64,000 nucleotides of DNA, from contig CM046876.1 of the NCBI GenBank assembly GCA_025667525.1, positions 80,827,512 to 80,891,511 on the forward strand, in the 5' to 3' direction. Numbering within the stretch: position 1 is the first letter of the stretch; each line of letters opens with the position of its first letter. This document shows positions 11,825-21,440 of this stretch, piece after piece. The translations under genes were made by a program, and so were the position numbers. The notes below the pieces were generated by a model. The model did no database searches and was not told where the DNA came from. It saw nothing but the letters and a program-made list of their open reading frames with translations. This DNA comes from Glebionis coronaria (Eukaryota; Streptophyta; Magnoliopsida; Asterales; Asteraceae).

Positions 11825-12693
11825 TAAAAGTACCAAAATACAACAATTGTTGAAACTAAGTCACGAAAAACAATAACACACAATAGATATACTCATCAAA
11901 TCAGTAATGCTTTATTAACTATTATCAACAAAGTATTACAAAGTGTTATGAATACACCTGTTGAATAACAACAAGAAATGAACCCTAGAACAAGTAAACT
12001 TGATTCGAGACTCAATTTTACAAGAGAACCAATGAGTCGCTGATGGACAGCTAAGGGCTCAGTGGTTCCAGTGGGAGAAAGAACTTAGATTAAGATTCCA
12101 AGCACAAGGGTTGAATCTTAACTTCTTTCTTATCCCTATTTATAGTGGTACGAGGTTGTATCCTTAGTGGGAGTAGTTGATACGTGTCATCTTCTGAGTG
12201 GAAGAGTACAACGTATTAAATGGATGTCTAAATCGAGACATGCCTTTAACTACTTTAGGTGAACAGTTCTGCCAACTGTTCACCTTTGTCGCACTTGGTC
12301 GTACTAGGCATTGACTTGAATCTCTTGTTTTGTCCCGCTCAAAACACTTGCAAGATTCTCCCGCCTAAACTATAAAGGGTTGGATAAGCTTTGCTTAATC
12401 CAAGTCTCTAGGGTTCTTAAGTGATCTCTGAGTGTTGTCAACTCAGAGATCCTTGAACACCAGTGCATTCCTTTGACATCCCAGCTATCCATAATCGCTG
12501 GTGAGTCTGACTTCAGATTGTCTTCGACTTCTCTGACGTTGTCTTTGACTTGAATGATCCTGGTGTGCCAGCTGAGGCTTTTCCTTCCACTGGTCTAGTC
12601 TCTGTCGCTGGTCTTCTCAGCGACCTTTCAACACTTAGTCTAATTTAAACAAATCTAGACAGGGCCATAGTTAAAACTTTCATTGGCCCAACA
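11825..12693 (-). repeat. 3' LTR of Sirevirus A
   Basis: 869 bp. The minus-strand LTR starts TGTTGGGCCAATG at 12693 and ends at 11825, where the expected CA has mutated (plus-strand TA instead of TG; the other LTR keeps TG). It contains three perfect inverted repeats: 12259-12285 (11-bp arms), 12423-12451 (11-bp arms) and 12604-12624 (7-bp arms). All three are also intact in the 5' LTR. Confidence 0.93.
12136..12145 (-). promoter_or_regulatory. TATA box of the Sirevirus A 3' LTR
   Basis: The minus strand reads CTATAAATAG, a near-ideal plant TATA box. The equivalent at 23660-23669 in the 5' LTR would drive the genomic transcript leftwards. Confidence 0.6.
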
Positions 12694-12707
12694 ATCTCCC
12701 TCTATTT
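12694..12707 (-). other. Polypurine tract of Sirevirus A
   Basis: The minus strand reads AATAGAGGGAGAT directly before the 3' LTR start TGTTGGG, the typical copia arrangement. The 160 bp between it and the ORF3 stop hold nothing else recognisable. Confidence 0.8.
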
Positions 12708-12869
12708 GTTTATAAATTATACTAAGTCTAAAATTATTGTAAGTGAGTACACAACTTCTTCTTATACATAATTTAACAAACATACCTCAAAGTTTTATTA
12801 AACAGAATGAACCTAGTCTATTACAAGAACACCCTGGGGTGTAAACATAAACAAAAGTAAATAGGTTCT

Positions 12870-14845
12870 TCAGCGATCGAGGCCTTGATCATAGAAACTC
12901 TGGGCTTCGACTTTGTCACTCCTAGAGTTGATGACAAGTTCAATTTCAAAATCGAACTCGTTATCTTCTTTGCAATTCCTTAGGATGCCCTGCTTGAGTC
13001 TGATTAGCTGAATGGTTGATGCCAGAGGTAGCTCATTCAACCGCTGAAAAGCATAATCACAGTTGCCATTCATAAAGACCATACCTACCTCTGGTTCTGA
13101 GTATACTTGGCCTCCTATGGGTTTGGTGATTTCTTTGGGAAGGACCAAGTTCCTTTGCATCCCATCGACCACTACGTCTTCAGTGACCAGCCTTTCTATC
13201 AGAGGCCCCATTGGGGTTTTCCTTTTCCTTTGCACCTGAGGAGGTGGTTGAGAAGAAAGCTGTGGAGGCAAGGGTACCTTCAGCTTCTTTGCTGTGTCTC
13301 TTACCCAATTAAGTTTTGCTTGAATGTTTTTCATCATTTGGGCAGCACCAGGCCCAATCTTCTTTTGGGCAAGAGCCAGCATTTCCAACCACTCAGAGAG
13401 GCTCAGATCTGTGAGTTTAAAGTCACTGGAGACTTTGTAGTTTTGTATATCATTTTCCCTGTAAATAGTCATTACCACCCTTTTATCTTTGTCAGTGAAA
13501 CATGTATACTTGGTGATACGACCGGGTTCAGCTCTTTGGTTGACAGGTCTTTGATATTCCTTTAAGAGGTTGTTCCTCGTGTCCTCCAGTTCCTTGAGCT
13601 TGACAAGCTGAGCTTTCTTAGCAGAGGGAGAGAGCTTGTCCAGAGCTTCTTTGCTTCTTAATTCAGCAACCCTAATGTTTGCCAATCTTTGATGTTCAAT
13701 GATTTGGGCTTTTGCTTGCTCTGGGTGAGTGGTGGTTCATCAGCGCTTTTGAATTTGTTGTGTTCAGAGTTTTTGGAGGGTTTAGCTGTGGATCCACCTT
13801 CAGTTTGAAGGGAGTGTAAGGTTATCTCAGGTTGCTCAACAGCAATTCCTTTTCCCTTATCTTTCGCAGATTCAGCAGCGGACTTGAAAGATCTTAGTGG
13901 AGTGGGTGTTGGAATTTCAGGTGTGAGCTGTTTTTTGTGCTGCTCCCCCTTAGGTGCAGCATCAGCTTCTTCTTCAGAGGAGGAGGCAGAACTCTCCCCC
14001 TCAGACATAGCCCCAGCAGGTGCTGTGCCTGAACCTGCCTTATTGAATCGAAGGAACTCGTTGTGAACAAATATGAAAATTTCTTTAAGTTCACCTTGGA
14101 GAAGTTCCTGAAGAAGAAGCCTTGAGGGTTCAGCAGCCTGAGCTATAGCTGCGACATTTGCCTTCACCGCTGAGGTGAGAGCAGAGGGTATGTACTGCTG
14201 AAGACTGTGGTTGAGAAGAGTAGGTAGTTGTGCCTTCAGAGCATTGTTCAATAGTTGCGGAAGCATAGCTGTCATAGAAGATTCCACTGATGAAGTTAGC
14301 GAAGTCTCTAGATTGGTGGTGAGCTCCTCAGCAGCATTAGTGAGGGTTTGGATTTCAGAGAGGAGATCATCATTTGTAACTTTGGGCTTTGTGGTGCTGA
14401 TATCCCCTCGCTTTTCCCATAAAGCCTCAGCAGCCAATTCCTGTACATCTTTCATTCTGGGAACTTGTGCTGACTTGCGGGATAGTAAGTACCCAAAGTG
14501 TTGCTTAGCCCCTAGTTCCATAACACTTGGCAGGGTGGGGAAAGGAACAGGTGCAAGGGATCAAGGTCGCTGTTCCCATAGCCTTCTGGCAGCCAATTCC
14601 TAAACATTTGGAAGTGATGGGATAGGGGCAGGTTTCAGCTCTATGGAAGACAGATTGTAATCATCAGTGCTCATCTCCTCAAAGTCAGAGGTGAAATTGC
14701 CTTCCTATACAATAAAAACTTCGTCATCAGGCAATGATTCAATGTCTAAGAGGGCATCAAGATCAATGGTGGCAACTTCAGCGGGTCCATCATCAGCAAT
14801 CGAGTAATCATCATTGTTAAGTTGTTCTTGATGAAGATTGTGAGC
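12870..14845 (-). pseudogene. Sirevirus A third ORF, exon 2 (broken)
   Basis: Reading starts at 14845 after a splice acceptor (AACAG, 14850-14846) and is in phase with exon 1 (15796-16965). Three in-frame stops (two TAG, one TGA, between about 14720 and 14560) and one frameshift near 13690 interrupt it. Open stretches are 13658-14521 (287 codons) and 12870-13685 (271 codons). The first part holds a duplicated VQELAA block, a helical stretch with repeated LPQLLNN/LPTLLNH, a Ser/Glu-rich acidic segment and Pro/Thr-rich linkers. The last part is charged and helical with a basic RKRKTP motif. There is no signal peptide, membrane segment or retroviral envelope motif. I do not recognise a function; 'env-like' would only describe its position. 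Confidence 0.72.
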
Positions 14846-15795
14846 CTGTTATAAGAGTTGTTAGAGACCAGTTGTGAAATGATAATGTAGTTATAGATTG
14901 CCAGTCGCTGCCCTAGGAAAGATGGGTATGATTATCCAGCCCCCCCTAAGGATTTCTCCTTGGGACTCTTTTAATGTGAAATAGATATGTTGAAGGATCG
15001 CCATTCGTTGCCCCTAGGAAAGCTGGGTGTGATTATCCAGCCCCCCTTAAGGATTTCTCCTTGGGAATCTTTTAATGTGAAATATATATGTTGAAGGATC
15101 GCCATTCGCTGCCCCTAGGATAGCTGGGTGTGATTATCCAGCTCCCCCGTAAGGATTACTCCTTGGGACTCTTTTTATATGTGAAAGTTATGAGGTGAAT
15201 GGTCTCCGTTCGCTGCCCCTAGGATAGCTGGGTGTGATTATCCAGCTCCCCCTAAAGGATTTCTCCTTGGGACTCTTTTATTGTGAAACATGATATGGGA
15301 ATGGTCGCCTTTCTCTGCCCCTGGGATAGCTGGGTGTGATTATCCAGCTCCCCCTGAGGGATTTCTCCCTGGGACTCTTTTGATTGTGAATTAATATGAG
15401 GGTGATGGTTGCCTTTTATCGCTGCCCCTAGAAAGACTGAGGGTGATGATTCAGTCTTTCCAAAACAATAAATTCTTTGGGACTCTTTTAATAATGAGGG
15501 GGACCCAGAGTCAGTGAGAAGTGCAGAGACTCAGGGTCGGGACTTATATGTGCTCAGGTTGTTATTTGCCAAGAGCACAGTCCAGAGGGTGAAGGATCAT
15601 CGGGGTGCGTTAAGAGCACAAGTGAATCATTTCCTAGTGAAGACAGAGTGTATAGAGAGTCCTAAAGGATCTAGGTGCTGACACAGACACGCTAAGAGTT
15701 GAGGCAAACTCTAAATTACATCACTCTCTCCTAAAGACAATGAGAGTGAATGTATGTGGACCTCTGAGAAGGAAAAATAAAGGACAGACTAATAC
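14846..15795 (-). other. Putative spliced intron in the Sirevirus A third ORF
   Basis: The donor CAG/GTATTAG (minus strand, exon end at 15796) and the acceptor TTATAACAG/GC (exon start at 14845) bound 950 bp that are closed in all frames on the coding strand. Exon 1 ends after exactly 390 codons and exon 2 opens in the same phase, 108 codons before the ATG at 14521. Most of the interval is a six-copy hairpin repeat (next entry). Splicing is inferred from sequence only. The alternative is a tandem-repeat insertion that broke the gene. Confidence 0.6.
14898..15497. repeat. Six tandem ~103-bp units with paired hairpins
   Basis: Units are marked by GCTGCCCCTAG-type starts near 14906, 15007, 15108, 15211, 15315 and 15421; spacing is 101-106 bp. 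Each unit carries two possible stem-loops. The first is AGCTGG...CCAGCT with a 10-base loop in units 3-5 (e.g. 15226-15247). In unit 6 it is replaced by a perfect 10-bp stem of different sequence (15431-15440 with 15451-15460). The second is AAGGA TTTC TCCTT, changed to AGGGA TTTC TCCCT in unit 5. The units lie inside the putative intron. Confidence 0.88.
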
Positions 15796-16965
15796 CTGAG
15801 TGATATCAGCGTGGAGAGGGTTCTTAGTCGTCTTCGCTGACTTGGAGACACTAGACACTGGTTGTTTGTCAGCAATGGGCTCTTCTACCACATCCACCAG
15901 AGAAGGGGATGGGTTCTTCTTTGTCCTTATCTTCTTTGAAGGATTAACAGAAGGGGTTTCAGAGGAAAGGGGGATGTCTTTCCTCTTCTTCTTCTTTTCC
16001 TTAAGCACCTTGGGCTGAGAAGTAGATTGCACAGAGGTCTTGGACAGAGACTTATCAACCGTACTTTCAGCATTCACCTCAAGTTGAGGGATCAAGGGCT
16101 CATCATCCTCAGCAAGTAACCCAGCGACTCTCATCATATGTCTGGTTAGAGGCACTTCATCTTCTAATGGAGCTTTCAGAGATGCAGCAGTGATGTGATG
16201 CGAGGGAAAGGAGTGTAGAGTATCATCAGTGTAGGATTCACCAAGAATATCTTCTAAGACAAGAGAGAGATATCTGGTGTAGCAGATGGTGGCACCACGG
16301 TTTTTCTTGCCTTTGTTTTCCAACTTAGCAATGAGATAGGTGTAAAGAATGTGAGCGATTCCAATATCCAAACCCCAGATTAAGCTGTATGCAATGGCTA
16401 GCTGGGAGCCATTGAGTTGGTCATGTGATCCAGTGTTTCCTCCTAGACACTTTACGATGTACAACATCAGCGTTCTCCATGTGGGAGAGAAGTAATTCAC
16501 CTTGATGAGAGATTTGCTTTGGAAGCCAGCAGTGGTGAAGGGTTGTTCATGATCATCATGAGGTTTGAGGGTAGCCAGAGCCTTTCTCACAGTAGCACTG
16601 GTGGGCAAAGCTGACATGTTGTTGTTGACAGGGAGTCCTATGGCTTTTGCAAAAGTTGTGAAATCAAAGGTGAGAGGATGAGGATGAGTGGATAGGTTGA
16701 AGGTGATGTGTGAAGAGGTTGGGTCAACTTCAGCGCTGTACCAGAACTCGCGAAGGTATTGGTAGTAGCAGGTGGAGGGTTCCTTGGTGATAGCTTCGTT
16801 GATGGTGGAGTTCTTGAGGAAGTTGAAAAGTGGATGGTAAAGGGGATTGTTGTGTTCAAGAAGGGCTACACAGTTATTTAGTGCAATCTTTCCATCAGAG
16901 ACCTCGAAATCAACGTTTGTGGCGGTTTGTACAACGAAGGTTTGGTTTGGTGAAGTAGACGCCAT
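15796..16965 (-). CDS. Sirevirus A third ORF, exon 1 (390 codons)
   Basis: The ATG at 16965 opens a frame that continues to 15721, but the last 25 codons read into the presumed intron. The start is 341 bp downstream of the pol stop, so it needs its own mRNA or splicing. Residues about 60-280 look like a globular helical domain: a YYQYLREFWYSAE block, then LTFDFTTFAKAIGL, then SPTWRTLMLYIVKCL and ATICYTRYLSLVLEDIL. The last two correspond in order and spacing to FPPAWKYLIHVILQCL and MALAYPRFLQMVFD in Sirevirus B. Residues about 315-355 are basic (KEKKKKRKD, KKIRTKKN) and may be nuclear-localisation signals. No membrane segment is visible. Function unknown. Confidence 0.72.
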
Positions 16966-17306
16966 TGTTGAGAGATTGAAGGTGGTGAGAGGATTGAAGA
17001 AGATGAAAGGGAATGTGTGTGTTAGGAAATTTTTAAAATGACAAAAAGATTTTGGGTCAAGGGTTTTGAAAGGTTGAGCCGTTTTCCCAATTTGAGCATT
17101 AAATGCAAAAGTTAAGCTTTTTAGAAAAACGTGGATCCCCTTGACCTTTCATGGGATACTTGTCCCCTTGGAAAGCGGGAAAGTTGGTAGCATTAAGAGA
17201 AAATCATTTGAATTTAATATCAGAATATACACATTCCCATTGAAATGTAACTACCTCGTTACATTCAATTCCCTTAAATGCCCAGAGACAGTGGTCATCA
17301 TCAGAT
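16966..17306. other. Spacer between pol and the third ORF of Sirevirus A
   Basis: 341 bp with no convincing open frame on the coding strand. It may hold a splice acceptor or promoter for the third ORF, but I see no clear signal. Confidence 0.5.
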
Positions 17307-20300
17307 TTATTTGCCAATGTTGAGCATTCCCAGCTCAGCGACCAGCCTAGTAAAACTTGGCTCAGCCAGCGGCTTGGTGAAAATGTCAGCAAGCTGGTAC
17401 TCAGTGGGTATGAAATGTAGCTCAATATCACCTTTTAGAATATGGTCTCTGATAAAGTGATACCTGATGTCAATATGCTTGGTTCTGGAATGAAGTACCG
17501 GAATGTTGGAGATGGCTATGACACTGGTGTTGTCACAGAATATGGGAACCTGCTCATAGTTAATTCCATAGTCAGCCAACTGACTTTTCATCCAGAGAAC
17601 TTGTGCACAGCAACCAGCGGCTGCAACATATTCAGCCTCAGCTGATGACATGGCCACAGAGTTTTGCTTCTTAGCACTCCAGCATACCAACTTTCCTCCA
17701 AGGATTTGACAGCTACCAGAGATGCTCTTTCTGTCAAGGCAGCACCCTGCGTAATCTGAGTCGGAGTAGGCTTTAAGGTCGAAGCATGAACCATTTGGGT
17801 ACCAGAGACCCAATGAGGGAGATCCTTTTAAGTACCTGAAAATTCTTTTGACAGCTACAAGGTGGGATTCCTTGGGGTTAGCTTGGTACCTAGCACAGAG
17901 ACAAGTGTAGAATTGTATGTCTAGTCTGCTTGTTGTGAGGTACATCAGTGACCCAATCATGCCTCTATATAAGGTCTCATTAACAAAGACCCCTGAGTCA
18001 TCAGCTCCCAAGTTGTTGGGAGGAAGCATGGGGCATTTCACTGATGCACAATCAGACAGATCATACTTCTTGAGCAAATCTCTAACATATTTTTCTTGAC
18101 AAATAGAAATTCCTTTGGAATTTTGTTTGATTTGAAAACCCAAGAAAAAGGTTAGTTCCCCCATCATGCTCATTTCATACTTTTTGGTCATTAGTTTGGC
18201 AAATTGTTTGCTCAAGATAACATTGGTTGAACCAAAAATTATGTCATCCACATAAATCTGTACTAAAATGACGTCACCCTTGGACCTATAGGTGAACAAG
18301 GTTTGGTCAATGGTACCTCTGACAAATTTATTTTCAAGAAGGAATTTTGAGAGAGTTTCATACCAGGCTCTGGGCGCTTGTTTCAGCCCATAGAGTTCTT
18401 TGTGAAGTCTGCAGACATGATTGGGGTAGTCACTGTTTTCAAACCCTGGGGGTTGACTGACATATACTTTCTCTGCAAGTTTCCCATTAAGAAAGGCACT
18501 CTTCACATCCATCTGATAAACCATGAAACCCATATAAGCTGCAAAGGCTAGGAAGATTCTGATGGCTTCCAATCTGGCCACTGGTGCGAAGGTTTCATCA
18601 TAATCAATTCCTTCAGATTGATTATAGCCCAGCACCACGAGCCTAGCCTTGTTTTTCACAATCATACCAGCTTCATCCCTTTTATTTCTGTAGACCCATT
18701 TTGTTCCAACCACTTGCTTATCAGCTGGAGCTTTAACCAGAGTCCACACCTTGTTTCTCTTGATCTGATTGAGTTCATCTTGCATGGCAACAACCCAGCC
18801 TTCATCAAGCAGAGCAGCAGCCACGTTCTTAGGTTCATCCTCAGAGAGAAAATTTGCAAAAAGGCATTCATTTGTAGAGGCGATTTCCAGAGTTCTTAAT
18901 TTTCCTCTGGTGGTGACTCCCTCAGAGGGTTCTCCAAGAATATTAACTAGAAGAATATCTTGGTTCCTACTACATTTGGATTGTGGAGCAGGAGTCTCTG
19001 TGGGATCAGGAGTCACTTCAAGTTCAGGGAGTGATGGAGGTTCATCACATGTAATCTCTTCTTCCATGATCTCTTCATCTGATTGAATATTTAAAGTGAC
19101 TGGATCAGCATTTTCTTCAGAGATTTGAGTAAGAGATTCAACACCAACAGTCTCTGGAATGATGTCAGAGATGGAGTGAGGATCAAAAGCTTGAACATAT
19201 GGAAGATCCTTGTGACGACTTTGAGATGATTCCTTGGGATTTGAGAAATCATCTTTGGGATAAGATTTAACTTCATTGAAGTCAATGTCACATTCCTCTG
19301 AGTTGGTGTGTGTGATGACAGCGTCAGCTTCATTAAAGGTGACATGAATGGACTCTTCTAATCCTTTCCTGCGAATATTGAATACTCTGAAAGATCTGGA
19401 GGTAGGAGAGTATCCAAGGAAGAATCCATCATCTGATTTTTCATCAAATTTACCCAGGTGATCTTTGTAATTGTGAATGAAAACAGGGAAACCAAAGACA
19501 TGGAAGTAGCTTACATCAGGGGCTCTCTTCCTATACACTTCATAAGCGGTCTTACCATGTCTCTTCACAATAATGGATCTGTTTTGTGTGTAGCATGCTG
19601 TGTACACAGCTTCACCCCAGAATTGTTTAGGAAGTCTTGATTCGCTGAGCATCGTTCTTGCAGCTTCAATGAGAGTTCTATTTCTTCTTTCAGCGACACC
19701 GTTTTGTTCAGGGGTTTCTGGATTTGAGAAGTTCTGTGATATACCCTTTTCATCACAAAAGGCTTCCATGGCATGGTTTTTGAATTCTGTGCCATTGTCA
19801 CTTCTGATAGCCTTTACCGTGCAATCATTGAAGTTTTCTATTTCTCTGATGAAGGACATGATTCTTTCAGCAGCATCACTCTTTCTCTTAAGAAAGAATA
19901 CCCATGTGAATCTGGAGAATTCATCTACAATGACCAAGGTATATTTGTTGTGATTGAGGGATTGAGGTTTAACTGGTCCAAACAAGTCCATGTGAAGAAG
20001 ATGAAGGCACTTGTTAATGGAGAATGATTGTTTTGTTTTGAACGAAGCCCTGTGATGCTTCCCTTTCTCGCAGGCTGAGCAGTGTCTGTCCTTGCTGAAG
20101 GTCACAGAGGGAAGTCCAGCTACCAAATCATTCTTTGCCAGTTTGTTGATGTTTTTGAAGTTGAGATGGGAGAGTCTCTTATGCCAAAGCCAATTTTCGC
20201 TATCAGATGCTTTGGCAAAGAGACAAGTGTTCTCTCCTTCAGGGGATGACGTCATGTCAATGAAATAAACATCCCTTCTTCTGGGTGCAATTAGAACGAC

Positions 20301-20606
20301 ATCATCGTTCGGATTGAAGATAGTTCCTTGGGTCTTAGTGAACATAACCTTGAACCCAGCATCGCAGAGGTGACTGATGCTGATTAGGTTGTGCTTCAAA
20401 CCATTTACATAAGCGACCCTTGTGAAGGTTATTCCATTGCAATCCACTGAGCCATATCCTTCAGTGGCCCCTGAGGAGTCATCCCCAAAGACTACTTTTG
20501 GACCAGACTCCTTCTTATATCTATGCAGATATTGTATAATTCCTGTCATGTGTCTGGAGCACCCGCTATCCGAGTACCAAACAGATTTCTTTAGGTATGC
20601 CTGCAT
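17307..20606 (-). CDS. pol: Sirevirus A pol: protease, integrase, reverse transcriptase, RNase H
   Basis: An uninterrupted 1099-codon frame. The protease active site DSG is in [11 protein letters not shown] (residues 11-20). The pre-integrase zinc module follows (HKRLSHLNF near 142 to [10 protein letters not shown] near 177-185). Integrase has the catalytic triad Asp207 (HMDLFGP), Asp270 (RSDNGTEF) and Glu306 ([10 protein letters not shown]). The reverse transcriptase runs from the KWVYRNK region to GELTFFLGF with an intact YVDD. RNase H begins at AYSDSDYAG and contains [10 protein letters not shown] and the closing ADIFTKPL. All catalytic residues I can check are present, so this copy may encode working enzymes. 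The protein is made as part of gag-pol; the ATG at 20606 is just the first Met after an in-frame TAG at 20631, and the same frame extends upstream to 21440. Confidence 0.92.
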   Translation of the reverse strand: MQAYLKKSVWYSDSGCSRHMTGIIQYLHRYKKESGPKVVFGDDSSGATEGYGSVDCNGITFTRVAYVNGLKHNLISISHLCDAGFKVMFTKTQGTIFNPNDDVVLIAPRRRDVYFIDMTSSPEGENTCLFAKASDSENWLWHKRLSHLNFKNINKLAKNDLVAGLPSVTFSKDRHCSACEKGKHHRASFKTKQSFSINKCLHLLHMDLFGPVKPQSLNHNKYTLVIVDEFSRFTWVFFLKRKSDAAERIMSFIREIENFNDCTVKAIRSDNGTEFKNHAMEAFCDEKGISQNFSNPETPEQNGVAERRNRTLIEAARTMLSESRLPKQFWGEAVYTACYTQNRSIIVKRHGKTAYEVYRKRAPDVSYFHVFGFPVFIHNYKDHLGKFDEKSDDGFFLGYSPTSRSFRVFNIRRKGLEESIHVTFNEADAVITHTNSEECDIDFNEVKSYPKDDFSNPKESSQSRHKDLPYVQAFDPHSISDIIPETVGVESLTQISEENADPVTLNIQSDEEIMEEEITCDEPPSLPELEVTPDPTETPAPQSKCSRNQDILLVNILGEPSEGVTTRGKLRTLEIASTNECLFANFLSEDEPKNVAAALLDEGWVVAMQDELNQIKRNKVWTLVKAPADKQVVGTKWVYRNKRDEAGMIVKNKARLVVLGYNQSEGIDYDETFAPVARLEAIRIFLAFAAYMGFMVYQMDVKSAFLNGKLAEKVYVSQPPGFENSDYPNHVCRLHKELYGLKQAPRAWYETLSKFLLENKFVRGTIDQTLFTYRSKGDVILVQIYVDDIIFGSTNVILSKQFAKLMTKKYEMSMMGELTFFLGFQIKQNSKGISICQEKYVRDLLKKYDLSDCASVKCPMLPPNNLGADDSGVFVNETLYRGMIGSLMYLTTSRLDIQFYTCLCARYQANPKESHLVAVKRIFRYLKGSPSLGLWYPNGSCFDLKAYSDSDYAGCCLDRKSISGSCQILGGKLVCWSAKKQNSVAMSSAEAEYVAAAGCCAQVLWMKSQLADYGINYEQVPIFCDNTSVIAISNIPVLHSRTKHIDIRYHFIRDHILKGDIELHFIPTEYQLADIFTKPLAEPSFTRLVAELGMLNIGK

Positions 20607-20630
20607 AGATATAACAAACCAGATTAGTTT

Positions 20631-21440
20631 CTATGATGAACCCACTTTCCAGTGGGTCCATGCTATCGCTGACTGGACATTGGGTCTTCTGGGCCTTTCT
20701 CCCCCTCTTTGGTTGCAAACTCTGGTTTCATGACGCATGCTGCCACAGATGTCACAACCAGGGTAATGTTCACACTCATTAGAGTGGTGGTCATAAAAGC
20801 CACAATATTTGCATGGAGGATTAGGCCTGTAACCCTGAGAATTTTCTCTGGATTTTGATTGCTCAGGTCTTCTAGAGGGCCTGTGAGGAGTTTTGGATCT
20901 TAGTTGTGTTCGAGTTCTTAGAACAGCGATGATCTCCTCATGCTCTCTAGAAGTGTGTTTAGTGGACTCACATGTGATACACTTAGGTTTCTTGGTACAA
21001 TCCTCAAGGGAGTGATTCTTGAAACCACAGTGCTTGCAAGGTCTGAACAGTGTTTTCCCTTTTGAGCTGCTTGAGCTTTCACCAAGAGAGCTAACAGATG
21101 GACTGTTATCTTTGGGGTTGATTTTTTCTTTCAACCCTTTTACTTCTTCCATCAAAGTGAGGAGAAGTTTCTTGGTGGGTGATAGCTCTTCAGGGGAAGA
21201 GGTGGGTTTGTCAGTGTTTTTGGCTACATAAACCTTATTAGGTGCTTTATCAGCAACTTTGGGAGTGAGATTTCTAGAGGTTTTGAGAGCTGGTTTATGG
21301 CCAAGCAAGGAATCTGTTGGGTTAGCGCCAGCAGGTTTGGAAACAGCTGAAGCTTCTGATTCGTTGTTAGAGTACTTCTCAACCACAGAGGTGGAGAACG
21401 GAGAAGAGACTTCTGATAGGACAAATTTAACACTGGGCAC
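20631..21440 (-). pseudogene. gag: Sirevirus A gag C-terminal segment with several zinc fingers
   Basis: This 269-codon frame is in phase with pol, separated from it only by a TAG stop at 20631-20633, and one base out of phase with the upstream gag frame. It contains a Ser/Lys-rich linker and four closely spaced Cys/His motifs: CKHCGFKNHSLEDC, CITCESTKHTSREH, CKYCGFYDHHSNEC and CDICGSMRHETRVC. Such motifs bind RNA in retroelement nucleocapsids, and Sirevirus gag proteins are known for their size. In an intact element this part would link the coiled-coil region of gag to the protease. Either the element uses frameshift plus readthrough, or both breaks are mutations; mutation is more likely. 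Confidence 0.75.

Noticed and set aside
13107..13565. A 152-codon plus-strand frame
   Set aside because: It is antisense to the third ORF of Sirevirus A.
14898..15497. CRISPR-like array
   Set aside because: Units are ~103 bp of similar sequence throughout, without short identical repeats and unique spacers, and the genome is a plant.
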